A stretch of DNA of 64,000 nt from Luscinia megarhynchos (lineage: Eukaryota; Chordata; Aves; Passeriformes; Turdidae), in assembly GCA_034336665.1 (NCBI GenBank), contig CM067566.1:24024330-24088329 (forward strand), read 5' to 3'. Below the pieces are notes generated by a model. It was given only the letters and a program-made list of their open reading frames with translations. It made no database searches and was not told the DNA's origin. Shown piece after piece: positions 51,370 through 62,632 of the stretch (positions within the stretch are counted from its first letter, which is position 1; the number at the start of each line of letters is the position of its first letter). Made by a program: the position numbers and the translations under genes.

Positions 51370-51720
51370 TGAATTGGGTGCGCAGGAGATATGCAACAAT
51401 GTTCACAGGAGGTGAAAAAGCAAACTTTACTGACAAACTTTAGAAGACCAGAAATCCGGCAAAATTTAAGACAAAGCATTCAACCAAAATAAGGCATTTC
51501 CCCAAGCACTGACCTAGTGCAAACAATACCCATCCAACCTTACACACCCATATTTCAAGGGCTCTATTTGTGGTCTGGGGCAGCACCAATGTGGGGCATT
51601 GCTTCAGGTGCACCAGTGACTCAAGCCACCCTGTTAGCTGGACTAGAGGCTCCACAGGTGGGGTGTGGAGCAGAGCACCATTCTACCTAGGCAGAACTTC
51701 CCTGCTGCACCAGACTTCAG
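51370..51720 (-). mobile_element. Possible decayed LTR-like repeat
   Basis: The segment is less AT-rich than its flanks. It begins with GGAGATATGCAACAATGTTC, then GGAGGTGAAAAAGCAAACTTTACTG in part, resembling the reverse complement of an R/U5 region of avian LTRs, with a damaged poly(A) signal. It continues with a GC-richer part up to about 51,720. The resemblance is general and there are no clear termini, so the call is weak. Confidence 0.25.
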
Positions 51721-52871
51721 ATATTTTGAGCCACTAATAATTTTCTCCAGTTTCTCACACCCCTATACTTAAAAAAAAAAAAAAATTGCATATAGAAATT
51801 ACTTTTGTGTTTGTAGTCCATATATTAAACTAATGCATTGCAGAATTAATTCATTCCCATGTAGGTATGTCCCACTCCTTTGCCTCCAAATATCTTCAAC
51901 CAAAGCAATGGGGCCCATTGTTATTTCTAATTATAGAAAATTTATATCTAGGTTGTAGCTGATTAGGAGGAGTGAGATAAGAATGGAAGACTACACCTTG
52001 AGCAGCTTGTATTTGTCCATATGAGAAAGTCCCTGGCTCCAGCTGTTCAATTGCACTCAAACATAATGTATCCTTGAGAAAGAGGTGTTATCTCAGGTAG
52101 CCAAGGATTGAATAATAGAAAATAGCAGATTCAAATCAGAAATTGCAGCTGCAGCCTTACTGGTTTCTGTACTAAGTTATTGCATTTGCAAAGTGCAGCC
52201 ACACATAATGAAAAAAATCATCTTTTTGACCTTCACGTTTAGAGCAGTTTGAATGGTAATTCAGCAGGGCTGCAATGAAGTTTTGAATCTAGAAGCAGTC
52301 TAGAAATCCAGATTTTGAATCTAGAAGCAATCTGAGGATTGTTGCACACCAAAAAGTTCTAAAATTATTACACATTTATATTGTAGGAAGAAAACTTTGC
52401 ATTTTTCCAAGAAGTTCTGGATTCTAGTTCCTCCTAATTATGCCACTTTTGTCACCAAGACTAAGCTATTTAATTTAAGTAAGAGTATATGCTCTAACTG
52501 GAAGATCACCTGTTTTCATAATTCTTATTTAACTAAGGTACAGCTTTATCAATATCTATAAAATATTTCAACAGCAGCTGTAGTTTTGTCATCTAAATGA
52601 AACATAAATTAAATAGGAAATTAAAACCTAACTATTACCCTTGAAGGACACCATCCTTGGCTTAATTTGTGGGGTTTTTTTCATTCAGTTTATATTTTTC
52701 CTCTATATGTGCTTTCTTAGCATTCGTGAGACATATAATAAATTATGCTGTGAACTACTGTAATCTGACCTATTCTGTATTCAGTAGTTTGAATGCCTAG
52801 AAAGGATAATTTGCAAAAATTAGAGAAGCATATTACTTTCCCCTTCATATAATGGAGGGTGACACGTAGAA
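51721..52871. other. Non-coding sequence with one local duplication
   Basis: AT-rich unique DNA with a run of 14 A at 51,772-51,785. A 21-base segment (TTTTGAATCTAGAAGCA plus GTCT or ATCT) is repeated directly at 52,281-52,301 and 52,313-52,333, a 32-base-period duplication. Nothing else is recognised. Confidence 0.55.
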
Positions 52872-54180
52872 GCAAAACTGTGTGCAGTGGGATGACCCTG
52901 GCTGGATGCCAGGTGCCCACCTAAGCCATTCTACCACTGCCCTCCTCAGTTGCACAGAGGAGAGAAAAAGTCTAGCAGAAGGCTGGTGGGTTGAGATATG
53001 GGCAGGGAGAGATCATTCACCAATTACTGTCATGGGCAAAACAGATTTGACTCGGGGAAAATTACTTTAATTTATTGCCAGTCAAGTCAGAGTAGGGTAA
53101 TGAGGTATAAAATCAAATCTTAGAAAACACCTTCCCCCGTTCCCTTGCCTTCCTCCTGGGCCCAGCTTCAGATTTTCTCTACCTCCTTCACTGCAGTGAT
53201 ACAGGAGGAGAGAATGGGGGTTGCAGTCACAGAATCACACCTTGTCTCTGCCTCTCCTTCCTCCCCACACACTTCCCCTGATGCAGCATGGGGTCCCTCC
53301 CACGGCAGACAGTCCTCCACAAACTTCTCCAAGCTGAGTCCTTCCCATGAGCTGCTGTTTTTCTTGAACTGCTTTAGTGTGGGTCCTTCCCACACGGTGC
53401 CATCCTTCAGGCACAGGCTGCTCCAGTGAGGGTTCTCCCCAGGGTCAGAAATCAAACCTATTCTACAGTGGTGTACTCTCTCCATGGAGACACAGGTCCT
53501 GCCAGGAGCCTGCTCCAGCGTGGGCTTCCCATGGAGTCACAGTCTGCTTTGGGCACCCACCTGATCTGGTGTGGGGTCCTCCACGGGCTGCAGAGGGATC
53601 TCTGCTCCACCATGGGATGCACCACGGGCTGCAGAGGGATCTCTGCTCCACCATGTGCTGCAGATGGATCTCTGCTCTACCATGGGCTGCACCATGGGCT
53701 GCAGGTGGATTTCTGCTCCACCATGAACCTCCATGTGCTGCAGGTGGATCTCTCCTGTACCATGGACCTTCAAGAGCTGCAGGTGGATTTCTGCTCCACC
53801 ATGGGCTGCACCATGGGCTGCAGGTGAATCTCTGCTCCATCATGGACCTCCAGGGGCTGCAGTGGAGCAATCTCTGCTCTGGCAGCTGGAGCACCTTCTC
53901 CCCTTCTTCTCCACTGACCTTTGTATCTGTAAAGCTGTTTCCCTCACGTATTCTCACTCCTCTCTGTGGCTTCAGTTGTGCAGCAGCTTTGTCCCCTTCT
54001 CATCTATGTTACATATCAATGCTACCTCCCTTGCTGCTGGCCTCAGCCTTGGCCAGCACTGGGTTCCCCTTGGAGCTGGCTGGCATTGCTTCTCTTGGAC
54101 AGGAGAGAAGCTGCTGGTATCCTCTCACAGAAGCCACACCTGCAGCCCCTTCCACTACCAAAACTTTGATGTCCAAACTC
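52872..54180 (-). mobile_element. Long (about 1.3 kb) LTR of an avian endogenous retrovirus
   Basis: The order of blocks matches a repeat common in bird genomes, here in minus orientation. From the plus-strand left side: GGCTGGATGCCAGGTGCCCA, the CACCAATTACTGTCATGGGC block, AATTTATTGCC (reverse complement of an AATAAA poly(A) signal at 53,071-53,076), and the repeated TCCTTCCCA-containing blocks. These are followed by an internal minisatellite, then CTGGCATTGCTTCTCTTGGA and the ACTACCAAAACTTTGATG block. No gag, pol or env is seen, so it is a solo LTR or LTR-like remnant. Long plus- and minus-strand frames (290 and 164 codons) run through it but are repeat artefacts. Family name not assigned; ends approximate. 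Confidence 0.75.
53581..53881. repeat. Minisatellite inside the LTR, units of about 30-42 bases
   Basis: About eight imperfect copies of a unit built on GGGCTGCAGGTGGATCTCTG followed by CTCCACCATG lie in tandem. Unit lengths vary but are near multiples of three, and the unit has no stop codon in several frames on either strand, which explains the long overlapping ORFs here. The array is part of the LTR and is known to vary in copy number in related elements. Confidence 0.9.
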
Positions 54181-55085
54181 AATATACTGAAATATAAAAA
54201 ATTTGTGTTACTGACCAGTTTTCTATGTTTCACTGCAGCAATAAAGTGAGAAATATCAGTTTAATAGTTGCTTCCTGTGCAATGTACCAAATTAATAGAA
54301 TTGGAGAATTTTCAGAAAAGGACATGTAGGATAATTAAAGTTATGAACTGGCTTAGATATGAGAAATGTATTTATAGAGAAATGAATGCTATGGAAAATA
54401 AGCAAATGTGTAAGACAATTCTGTTAGTCATCAAGTAATTTGAATAGAATGAGTACCATAATAAAGAGTGTATCTGATCAGATATTCATGGTGTCCTCCC
54501 AACAAGAGAATAATAAAAAAAAAAACCTCAATAGAAACTAAAAGGTATTTCTGAAAGTGATGGATTTATTCTGCAATTTGGAAATAAGTTGTAATTGCCC
54601 TGCCACAGGGTTGTAGATTTCTAGTAGATAGAGTTGACAAAAATCACTGGAAAAAGACATGGAAGAAGAGTCTATTTGTGATTATTAATCACCAAGATAA
54701 GATTCTCTAAGGAATCATCTAACTCAAAAATTACTGGAAGCAGGGAGAGCATCTGTGAAAATTCATATTCTTGCATCTCCTGTTCTGATAGTCTCCTATG
54801 GGAATTCTGTATGGGTGTCTAAGTAGGCATTGCTCTCACCTGTGAGAGCAAATCCTAAATGGAATTTGGTTCAAAGAAGGATCTATGATAGAAACATACA
54901 AGGAAAACTCAAAACATTTGAATTTCTTAGATGTTTAGTTGGCCTCAGATAAAAAGCCCTTCTAGAGGGTACACAATATAGAGATATTGAGCTTATTTCC
55001 AAGCAGTTTACTTTTTTGGACTAAATTACATTATCCATTATCAGCTAAAATAATGCAATACAATAACTATCATACAGGTCAATGT
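54181..55085. other. Non-coding sequence, nothing recognised
   Basis: AT-rich unique DNA between two LTR-type repeats. No gene or further repeat was recognised. Confidence 0.55.
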
Positions 55086-55975
55086 CATGATCTGGTTATT
55101 AAAATAATTTGAGACATGCCTCTGCCCAAATTTAGTTGCAAATGAGATCATATAACAAAGTCAATAATACAGATTTTTATTAATAGTACATGTGAGGTAG
55201 AGATAGAAGGAAATAGGGAAAAGAAAGAGAAGGAATAAGAGTAGAAAGTACCCAGTTCACCACCAACTGGAGCCCTCAACAAGGCTTGAAATTTTGGCTG
55301 TGTTGGTCAAAGTGGCAAGTTCAGACTGAATAATCTGTCGAGTTCCTGGGGAAATCCCATCACTGTGGTAGAGAAAACTCATGAAACAGAAGGTCTGATG
55401 GGTTCATATTTACCAAGGTCCACGTGGGAACCCCCAGGTATCTCCTCTGTGGTTGGGAGTTTCACACAGAGTGCTGTGGATCAGAAAGCACCTGAATGAT
55501 GAAATGACACTTCAGGAGTTTTTGGCACTGCTAAGATGTCACAGCTGCCTGTTACATCCCGGGCAGGGGAGTTATGACACCTGAGTTCACTTGATTGAGG
55601 ACAGAGACACCACCTCACATGGCTTTCCATTTCCTTATCTCCTTCAAAGCCCAGCTGCAGCCTGTAGGGCTGTGCTCACCCTCTCCACCTGGTACTTTGC
55701 ACCCTCAATTTTTGAGCCACAAGCATTCCAGTCTCTCTTCCAGTATCACTTGATGACATTCTTCACCCCAGACCTGGCATGACTGAACAACAGAGCCACC
55801 TTTATCTGATGTCAAGTTCTAGCCCAGCCCAAATTCTAGTTAGTAGGCATATCCAGCAAGGGGTGGGCTTTGGTGTTTGCAGATGAACTGCTGCTTCTTT
55901 GCAGTTCACTGCAGTGGGCACAAAGATTATCTTAGTGATGTTTAAGCCATTAACCATTTCAATCTCTCACAGTCA
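55086..55975 (-). mobile_element. LTR-like repeat, copy 1
   Basis: The first 170 bases (TCTGGTTATTAAAATAATTTG in part, CTGCCCAAATT, GTCAATAATAC, TTATTAATAGTACATG, GAGGTAGAGATAGAAGG) are clearly related to 57,386-57,560. On the minus strand they contain AATAAA (plus-strand TTTATT at 55,176-55,181), as expected for an LTR poly(A) signal. The rest, GC-richer to about 55,975, is consistent with U3. Minus-strand start TGACTGTGAG near 55,975 would be the 5' LTR end. No retroviral genes are seen. Limits are approximate. Confidence 0.55.
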
Positions 55976-57385
55976 ACCGATACAATTAAGTAATTAGGTA
56001 CAATCTATCAAGAGAATTAACAGTTCCATAGTGACATCTGCTTTCTTCGACCCTTCAAAGAAAGGAAATGTGATGGAAGCTGTGTGACATGCTCACAGTA
56101 GGGGAAATAACTGGTTTTTATCATACAAGAGCCACTGTGTTAATTATGCATCAACTGACTAAAGGGATGCTTTTGCCATGGAAGAAGACATTAAAATTCT
56201 CTGTTAAGATTAGAAATAACTGTATGAGACAGGCATTAACACATTATGAAAGTGTGTGCAGACTGATAAAAATTATAGGAATGTACTCATGTATTTGTAA
56301 TATAATGTGAAAAGATTTTTTGTCTTAATAATTTAAAATGAAGAGAAATAGTGAAACCTATGATCTAACTTTTCAACTTGAAATTAAAAGAAGCTAAAGA
56401 GAAAGCTACTTTTCTTAGTTGTAAATAATTGAATGTAAGATGCTTTTCTGAAAGCAAGGCTAGCTGTGAGATATCTCTAAAAAGCTAGAAAATTATAACA
56501 TCTTAACTGAAAAATATTTTATATTTTCAACACCAAAGCTCTCCAGTTAATAGTTTTCTTTGTCAGATTTTTGCCCTCTAGGCTGTTTGTGCAGCCCTGG
56601 GTTTTGCAAGGTATCCTGACTGCACAGAGCACCTCAATGAATCAAGTGCATAAGAAGAGGTATGAACTGCATTAATAACTGCTTCAGAACATGCTACCAC
56701 TTCAAAGTGCAGGCAACTCTGCTTTCCCTCCCACACCAGATGACATATCATAAAGCAAAACTTAAAAACACTACTGATGAAAGCACCATTTTATATCTCT
56801 ATGATTTTTTTCCCATTAATTTACTTTTATTCCTTGGGGACAGCTGCCTAGATCACAGTCCTCCATAGGAGCAGTGCTGTCATGACTTCAAAAGTAGTCA
56901 GGAAGCTTTGAACTTTAGAAACAGTTATTTCCTTCTCCGGATACCATGAACAAAGATTAAAGAAATAATAAATTATTAGAATTTATTGCACTTATTAGAT
57001 TCTTATAGAAAAGTAAGATTTTCTCAAATATTTAATACTACAGTAAAACCAAGTTGATCTACATACTGACATACTGAACAATGGAATTTTAATTACATGT
57101 ACACACACACATCCACAACGTTATGGTTCAATGCTTTCTCCATCTTCTTTCTGCTCTGGGTGACAAAGCTCATCAGGAAGGAGAAAACTCACCATCTAAC
57201 AGGGTACCCTGATACAGTATTTAATCTCTTCTTAAATTCTTCACTTGTCCTTTTCTGTCTTGAAGACTTGCCAACACATATGAACGTGAACAAAAGCTAA
57301 GGCAAAGTGATGTGTTTGTCAAAGCAATGTTATTTCTGCAGAATGACTTCTCGCCATGAATGGATATAATGGCCCTCACCAAACT
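55976..57385. other. Non-coding sequence, nothing recognised
   Basis: AT-rich unique DNA separating two related LTR-like copies. A short CA run lies at 57,099-57,109. Nothing that resembles a retroviral interior is visible, which argues that the two copies are independent insertions. Confidence 0.5.
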
Positions 57386-58030
57386 CTTTTGATCCAGTTA
57401 TTAAATTATTAGAGAGATGTTTCTGCCTGAATTAAAGTGCAAAAAAACCCACAGGCTGAAGTCAATAATATGGACTTTGTTTAACAGTAAATGTTATGTA
57501 GAGAGACAAAGAGATAGAAAGGAAGAGAAAAAGAGGAGTGTGGGAGACAGACAGAGACAAATTAAATAGAAAATATCACCACTCCATGGATCCCAATGGC
57601 ATCTACTTGATCCTTTTCTTCTGTTCTCCTTGGTGGTGAGGGTCCTGCAAAGCAAGAATTCAATGGGTTAATATGATATTTGGGCCTGTTGGGGATGGCC
57701 AGGTACTTCTCTGGAGGGGGGCAAGTTTGACGTTTTTCAGCAGACTCTGGATTGGTGGCATCACTTGCATCACCAGCAGTGTTCTGCTGCAAGGCCTCAG
57801 GATTGAGTCTGAGGGGGTGCTTCAGGGGCTTTGGGGATTGTGACACCTCTTCAGCTGCCTCTCATGAATTTTCCATGTGTATGTGGTCTTCTCATGGGGC
57901 AAAGGAGGGTGAAAACTCACACAAACAGGTTTGCATTCTGCAGTGATTTCTTCTTTAATGTTTCCCTTGAGAGTGGGACTCATTAGTGTCCTCTTGGCTG
58001 TCTGTGTTGTGAGGATCTGTGCTCATCATC
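57386..58030 (-). mobile_element. LTR-like repeat, copy 2 (related to copy 1)
   Basis: The opening part (GATCCAGTTATTAAATTATT, TCTGCCTGAATTAAAG, GTCAATAATATGGAC, AACAGTAAATGTTATGTAGA, purine-rich GAGA stretch) aligns by eye with 55,086-55,260. Beyond about 57,580 the two diverge completely. The remainder has a minus-strand frame of 94 codons (57,562-57,846), rich in Pro, Lys and Ala, without a recognised domain. It may be LTR U3 or retroelement interior. The right limit is uncertain. Confidence 0.5.
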
Positions 58031-58630
58031 TAGATCTGTTGGAAGACAATAGGAGAAGATAAACTTCTATGAGGAATTGGTTCAGGTGATAAACAAATTG
58101 TTCAGGCATTAAAGATAGCTGTGCAAGGCCTGTCTCCATTGACTGAGGGAATCTACTTAGGTCACTGGTGTCTAACTTGGATTAGACAGCCTTTTTGTGA
58201 CTAAAGGGTGAAAATTTCCATCCTAAATACAGATTTTGTCACTTATGGCTACATTAAACAGTCTGTGGCTGGAAGTGCAGGAGTTAGAAGCCATTACCTG
58301 TGTGACCAGTCACATGGAAGATGCTTGACCCCAGTGGCACCAAGAGGAGTTTGTTGCTTTGTCAAACATGAATCTATGTTTGCCAGTACCACCATAGTTA
58401 CTGCTCTCCTTCATGCTCAAGGACACTTTGACATTAATGTATGACTGACTCTAATGCAAATCTCAGACTACCAAACCATGGTAGTAGGGATGAATGGATT
58501 CATGGGCCTTGTTTTTCAGCTGTTTTAGGGAAAACAGGGAGATTTTGCCAGTAATTTCTCCATTTGTATTCAATCCAATTTGTACTGCTGAACCAAGGAT
58601 AAACAAAGAATGCAATTATAATTATAATTT
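58031..58630. other. Non-coding sequence, nothing recognised
   Basis: Unique sequence up to the CR1 copy. A 78-codon frame at 58,208-58,444 has no recognisable feature. Confidence 0.5.
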
Positions 58631-58806
58631 AATCATAGTATCATTTAGGTTAGAAAAGAACTTTAAGATCATCAAGTCCAACTCTTAACCCAACACTACC
58701 AAGCCCATCACTAAACCATATCCCTAACTTCCACATTGACACATCTTTTAAATCTCTCCAAGGATACACCACTACACCACTTCCCTGGGCAGCTGTTCCC
58801 AGTTCT
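58631..58806 (-). mobile_element. CR1 LINE 3' end
   Basis: In plus-strand order: AATCATAGTATCATTTAGGTT, AAGATCATCAAGTCCAAC, AACCCAACACTACCAAG, CACTAAACCATATCCCTAA, and CCACTTCCCTGGGCAGCTGT. These are the reverse complement of the CR1 3' UTR and ORF2 end in the correct order. A few substitutions and small indels are present. The tail end is next to an ATTATAATT stretch. It is a 5'-truncated, inactive copy. Confidence 0.93.
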
Positions 58807-60502
58807 TGATGATGCATTGAACTGCACTTGTTTTGATGGTTTTGGACATGTAAGGCACCCCAATTATGCAACCAAAATTTTGTCCATTCTAAAGGAGACA
58901 GGAAAATTTGCATAAACACATTTTTAAGATAGGCCACTTACACTTTTCACTGTGGCTAGTGCTTCCATACTTCATTAACATTGAAAGATTCAGTGATACT
59001 CTTCAGATATATTCAGCCTTTAAACTGTCATAAAGGAAAGAGTGACTGCTCTTCCTCGAGAGCTTAAATATGCCTTTTCAACATAATTTCATCCTTATCT
59101 GGCTTAATTCAGAGATACCTCACTGACACTGGCCAGGCCTTGGGAAAGGTCAAGATAATCCATAATTAGATACAAGGAAAGAGAAAGGGAAGCTGGATGC
59201 CCTACTTAGAGCACCACAGTGGCAAGTCATTGGTATTTTTGTTTTCACTGCATGTCTCATACCAAGGTTTCAAAGGAAAGACAGCAGGACTGTGTGGTGC
59301 CTTACAAGGCACAGCCTCAGGATATGTGAGCAATGCTTCAGGTTGGCTTTCTTTGTAATTTAGGAGAGAAAATAATACTTTTCAAGGATGTGCATCTTTT
59401 CATTCTCTTCCCCACCTACATCAGTACTTAGTCTTGTCATTCTCAAGGGTGAGCAGCTTTAAGGATTTGATTTACACTTTTGCATTTTGATTGTCACCCA
59501 CTGAAGTGCCATGTCAAGCTCAAGTGTTTGAAATGACTGAAAGTAGTATAAACAGAGTTCTCTGCCTCTGAAGCACTAACTTGTGGAATTCAGGAATTGT
59601 CTGTCCTTTTTGTTGGCCTGCCAGATGATGCAAAGTTTAATACTTTTGTGATTGGCTTTGCTCATCTGAGCAATGCTTACATCCTTTGCAATTGCCTTGA
59701 GCTCCAATGGAGATACCTCCATTTGAGAGATGCCACTTGTAGTTTTAATTTTTTCTGTAAGATTCCACCTTAGCTATATATCTCAATTTCCTTATCTCTT
59801 CTTGTTTTTCACCAACATATAGTATTTGATCCTTCCACACTTAAATACACTGTAGATAGCACTGTCCTGTAAATTTGCCTTAAATCTGCACTCAAGAGTT
59901 CTGCACGATTTACCCCATTCCTGGTGCCCTTGCATCAATATTGCTTTGGTATCAAATTCAAATCAAAGTGCCAGCACACCAACTTATTTTATGAGGAACA
60001 CATTATCATGAACAAGCTTGATTTCTTTTCTCCCAACTTTCCTTAATATAGGCAGCAGCAACAATTTCTTATGAGTTTCATGAACCTGAAAGAACCTCTT
60101 GGACTTCTTCCAGGAGGCAAGGACATTTCCAAAGAAAGCACCAATGTCTATCTGAGTTTGTTCTTATCTATCACAGAGCCAAGTTTCTATTTAATGCAAA
60201 TAAATGGTTGAGTCCAATGACACCAGGATTTTGTCTATATAGCTTGGAATTGTCTCTTAAAATATTCTTTCCAGCCAACAGAAGCGTGAAAGAGTTATTC
60301 AAATTTCCACTTTCAAACTCGCTTCACAATGAATTGGTTATTATAGAATCTCTTCCACATGAACAGAAAGGACCCATTCCATACTACTGAAAGCTTTTCC
60401 TTTCTATTGGTGTGCAAATACATTCAGAAATACGCATGCATTTCATTGTTTTCTGAAATAATATTTCTTGTTTGGAAAACAATTTTGTGGTCTTCAATGA
60501 TT
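58807..60502. other. Non-coding sequence, nothing recognised
   Basis: Mostly unique DNA between two CR1 copies. On the minus strand one 65-codon stop-to-stop stretch (59,576-59,773) has protein-like composition but no identifiable homology, start or splice context. A decayed processed pseudogene cannot be excluded. Confidence 0.5.
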
Positions 60503-61015
60503 TCATAGAATCACAGAATGAGTCAGAGTGGAAGGGACCACAGTGGGTCATCTGGTCCAACCTCCTTGCTCAAGCAGGGTCACCCCAGAGCACAGGACAC
60601 AGGCTTGTGTCCAGATGTTTCTTGAATATCTCCAGTGAGAAAGACTCTATACCCTCTCTGAGCAACCTGTTCCAGTGTATGGTCACCCACACTATAATGT
60701 TCTTCCTCATGTTGGGTGAATTTTCTGTGCATCAGTTTCTGCCTGTTCTTTCTGACTCTATTGCATGGCATCACTTAGAAGCACCTGGCTCCATCCTCTT
60801 AGCACCTTTCCTTCTGATATTTACAGATATTGATGAAGTCCCACCTCAGCTGTCTCACCTCAATGCTGAACAGGCACAGCTCACTCAGCCTTTTCTTGTA
60901 ATAGAGGTGCTCCAGTCCCTTAACCATCTTTGTAGCCTTCTTCTGGACTCACCCCAGGAGATCTGTGTCTCTTTTGTACTGAGGAGCTCCCACTGTGCTC
61001 CAGATGCAGACTTTC
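60503..61015 (-). mobile_element. CR1 LINE, about 510-base 3' portion
   Basis: The plus strand reads TCATAGAATCACAGAATGAG, GGAAGGGACCACAGTGGGTC, TCTGGTCCAACCTCCTTGCT, CCAGATGTTTCTTGAATATC, AGCAACCTGTTCCAGTGT, the TTCTTCCTCATGTT block, and GATGAAGTCCCACCTCAGC. After these come the CTGAACAGGCACAGCTC and CTTCTTCTGGACTC blocks. This is the reverse complement of the CR1 ORF2 end and 3' UTR in full order, the longest and clearest CR1 copy here. It is 5'-truncated. The 190-codon plus-strand frame across it is antisense to ORF2 and not a gene. Confidence 0.96.
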
Positions 61016-62085
61016 TTCACCTTAACTCACACTGTTATCACTAGGATTAAAAAAACATATTCACAGAGAGGTTTAAAATTCCCTATTTCTAATAAAGTAA
61101 ATTTTAACTGAGACTGAACTAATTATGCAAAAGGTGTTGTACCAGATCCACTGCTAAAAATACAGCAGATAATAAGGTCAAAGTGGTGTCACACACATTT
61201 TTTGATGTTTAGACAGACAACAGATTTTTCTAAGTCTCTTTGGACAGGGCAATCAATTTGAATTGTAAAAATATACAGAGTTATCTTTCCTACCTGATTA
61301 ATAATTTCAACTCCTGGAAAATGAGACAGAGGCTTTTCCTGTACTTAATTCCTTGCACCTTGTATATTAATTTCTACTGCAACTATATTTAAAGATGAAT
61401 CCTTCAAACTGCTGTCCTGTGGCATGGTGCTCTATGGCATTTCTCTTATTACTGCAAGCCAACCTTATAAATGCTTTATAATCCTTTCCTCTTCAGTGAA
61501 AAGCAGGAAGTTAAATTGTGCCTGGGAAAGCTACTGTGTAGGCTGAGCTCTAAAGAATGTAGGAGAAGAGCATCCTCACAGTGGTACCACCAGAGGCAGG
61601 ACAGCAACAGGAAAATCAGGATGTTTACCTCACTAGAAACTAGTTATCACTTTTAGGGTCTAACATTCAACTATGAAAAAGTGTCAATCAATGACCAGGT
61701 CCTCCCTATGCTATACAGAGAATTCTAAATCTGAACTTAAAGCTCTTGTCTTGCCCAGGTGAATTCTGGGTCTAATTGTTGATGCTTATGAAAACACTGT
61801 TCAAAATGCCATGAATAATTCAAAAACTTTTTTTTTTTTTTTTTTCCAGTAAGAAAACCAGAAGCAAGAGTTTCCCAATTGCTTTTGCAATTTACCATAA
61901 AGCACACTCGACTTTGTCAGGAGATAACATAAGGAGATAAATTTTACCGTCTCTGAATTTCCGGTTCTCTTTTATATCTGGAATGAGATTTCCATGTCCT
62001 CTAACCCAGAAGGGTGCTGCTCTGTGGCTTAAGCTTTAAAACTGGAGATTCTGAATTAGCTTGATTATATCATCTCTGGTTTCAG
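61016..62085. other. Non-coding sequence with a long T run
   Basis: Mostly unique DNA. A run of 21 T at about 61,829-61,849 could be the poly(A) tail of an old minus-strand retro-insertion, but no source gene is recognised to its left, and a simple homopolymer expansion explains it equally well. Confidence 0.55.
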
Positions 62086-62632
62086 AGGTGGTGCTGTGCT
62101 GCTTTACTCTTCCAGGTGAAGCTGTAGTCCCAGCCACGGAAGAAGCCTCTTGTAGCTTTGCTGAGTACAGCCTCATGTCGGTCCAACAAGATATCTCCAT
62201 TGTTCAGACATCTGAATTCTGCAGGAAATCCAAACCAAAGTTCCCCTGGTGTCACTCTGTATCCTGCTGTGGGAGGGGGAAACAGAAAGCAATTTTTTAC
62301 TGCCTTGGGAGCAGACTGGCAGTGATCGCTTGCTCACTTCCTAATCAGCTATGAATAGATCCCCTTACATAAGATGAGTAAGGAAGTGCAAAGACATACA
62401 TTAAACACATTCTGGGAACAAGGTGTGTGTCAGACAAGGCTGCAAAAAGCTAAACTTTGTTTCCCAGCAGTCATCTGAGAATGCATATTAAAAGCATATT
62501 ACAGGCAGCTCTGAAACTTGTCCAGAAATAATTTACAGCATCTCAGCCCACGGAGAGAGAAGACAGTGAAGACAAAAGTCTCTGCACTGCATGAAGACAG
62601 GCGACTCTGACTGTATCGTGCTAAAAATACAG
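62086..62632 (+). promoter_or_regulatory. Possible promoter and non-coding first exon
   Basis: A less AT-rich block contains an acceptor-like GGTTTCAG at 62,085 followed by a 97-codon frame, then a TATA-like CATATTAAAAG at about 62,484-62,494. About 30 bases downstream begins sequence with several CpGs, and it ends at a good donor (AATACAG followed by GTGAAA) at 62,632. The TATA-like word, spacing and donor would suit a short non-coding first exon. No coding potential is recognised in the downstream part. This is pattern-based inference only. Confidence 0.15.

Noticed and set aside
53377..54249. 290-codon plus-strand ORF as a repetitive protein gene
   Set aside because: It runs through an avian LTR and its minisatellite; length comes from stop-free repeat units, and the opposite strand is open too.
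59576..59773. Minus-strand coding fragment or processed pseudogene
   Set aside because: The 65-codon stop-to-stop stretch looks protein-like, but I could not link it to a family or to neighbouring sequence in a consistent frame.
60472..61044. 190-codon plus-strand ORF
   Set aside because: It lies antisense across a clear CR1 LINE 3' portion; the frame has no independent support.
61829..61849. Poly(A) tail of a processed pseudogene
   Set aside because: No gene-like sequence or target-site duplication is visible beside the T run; a homopolymer expansion is sufficient.
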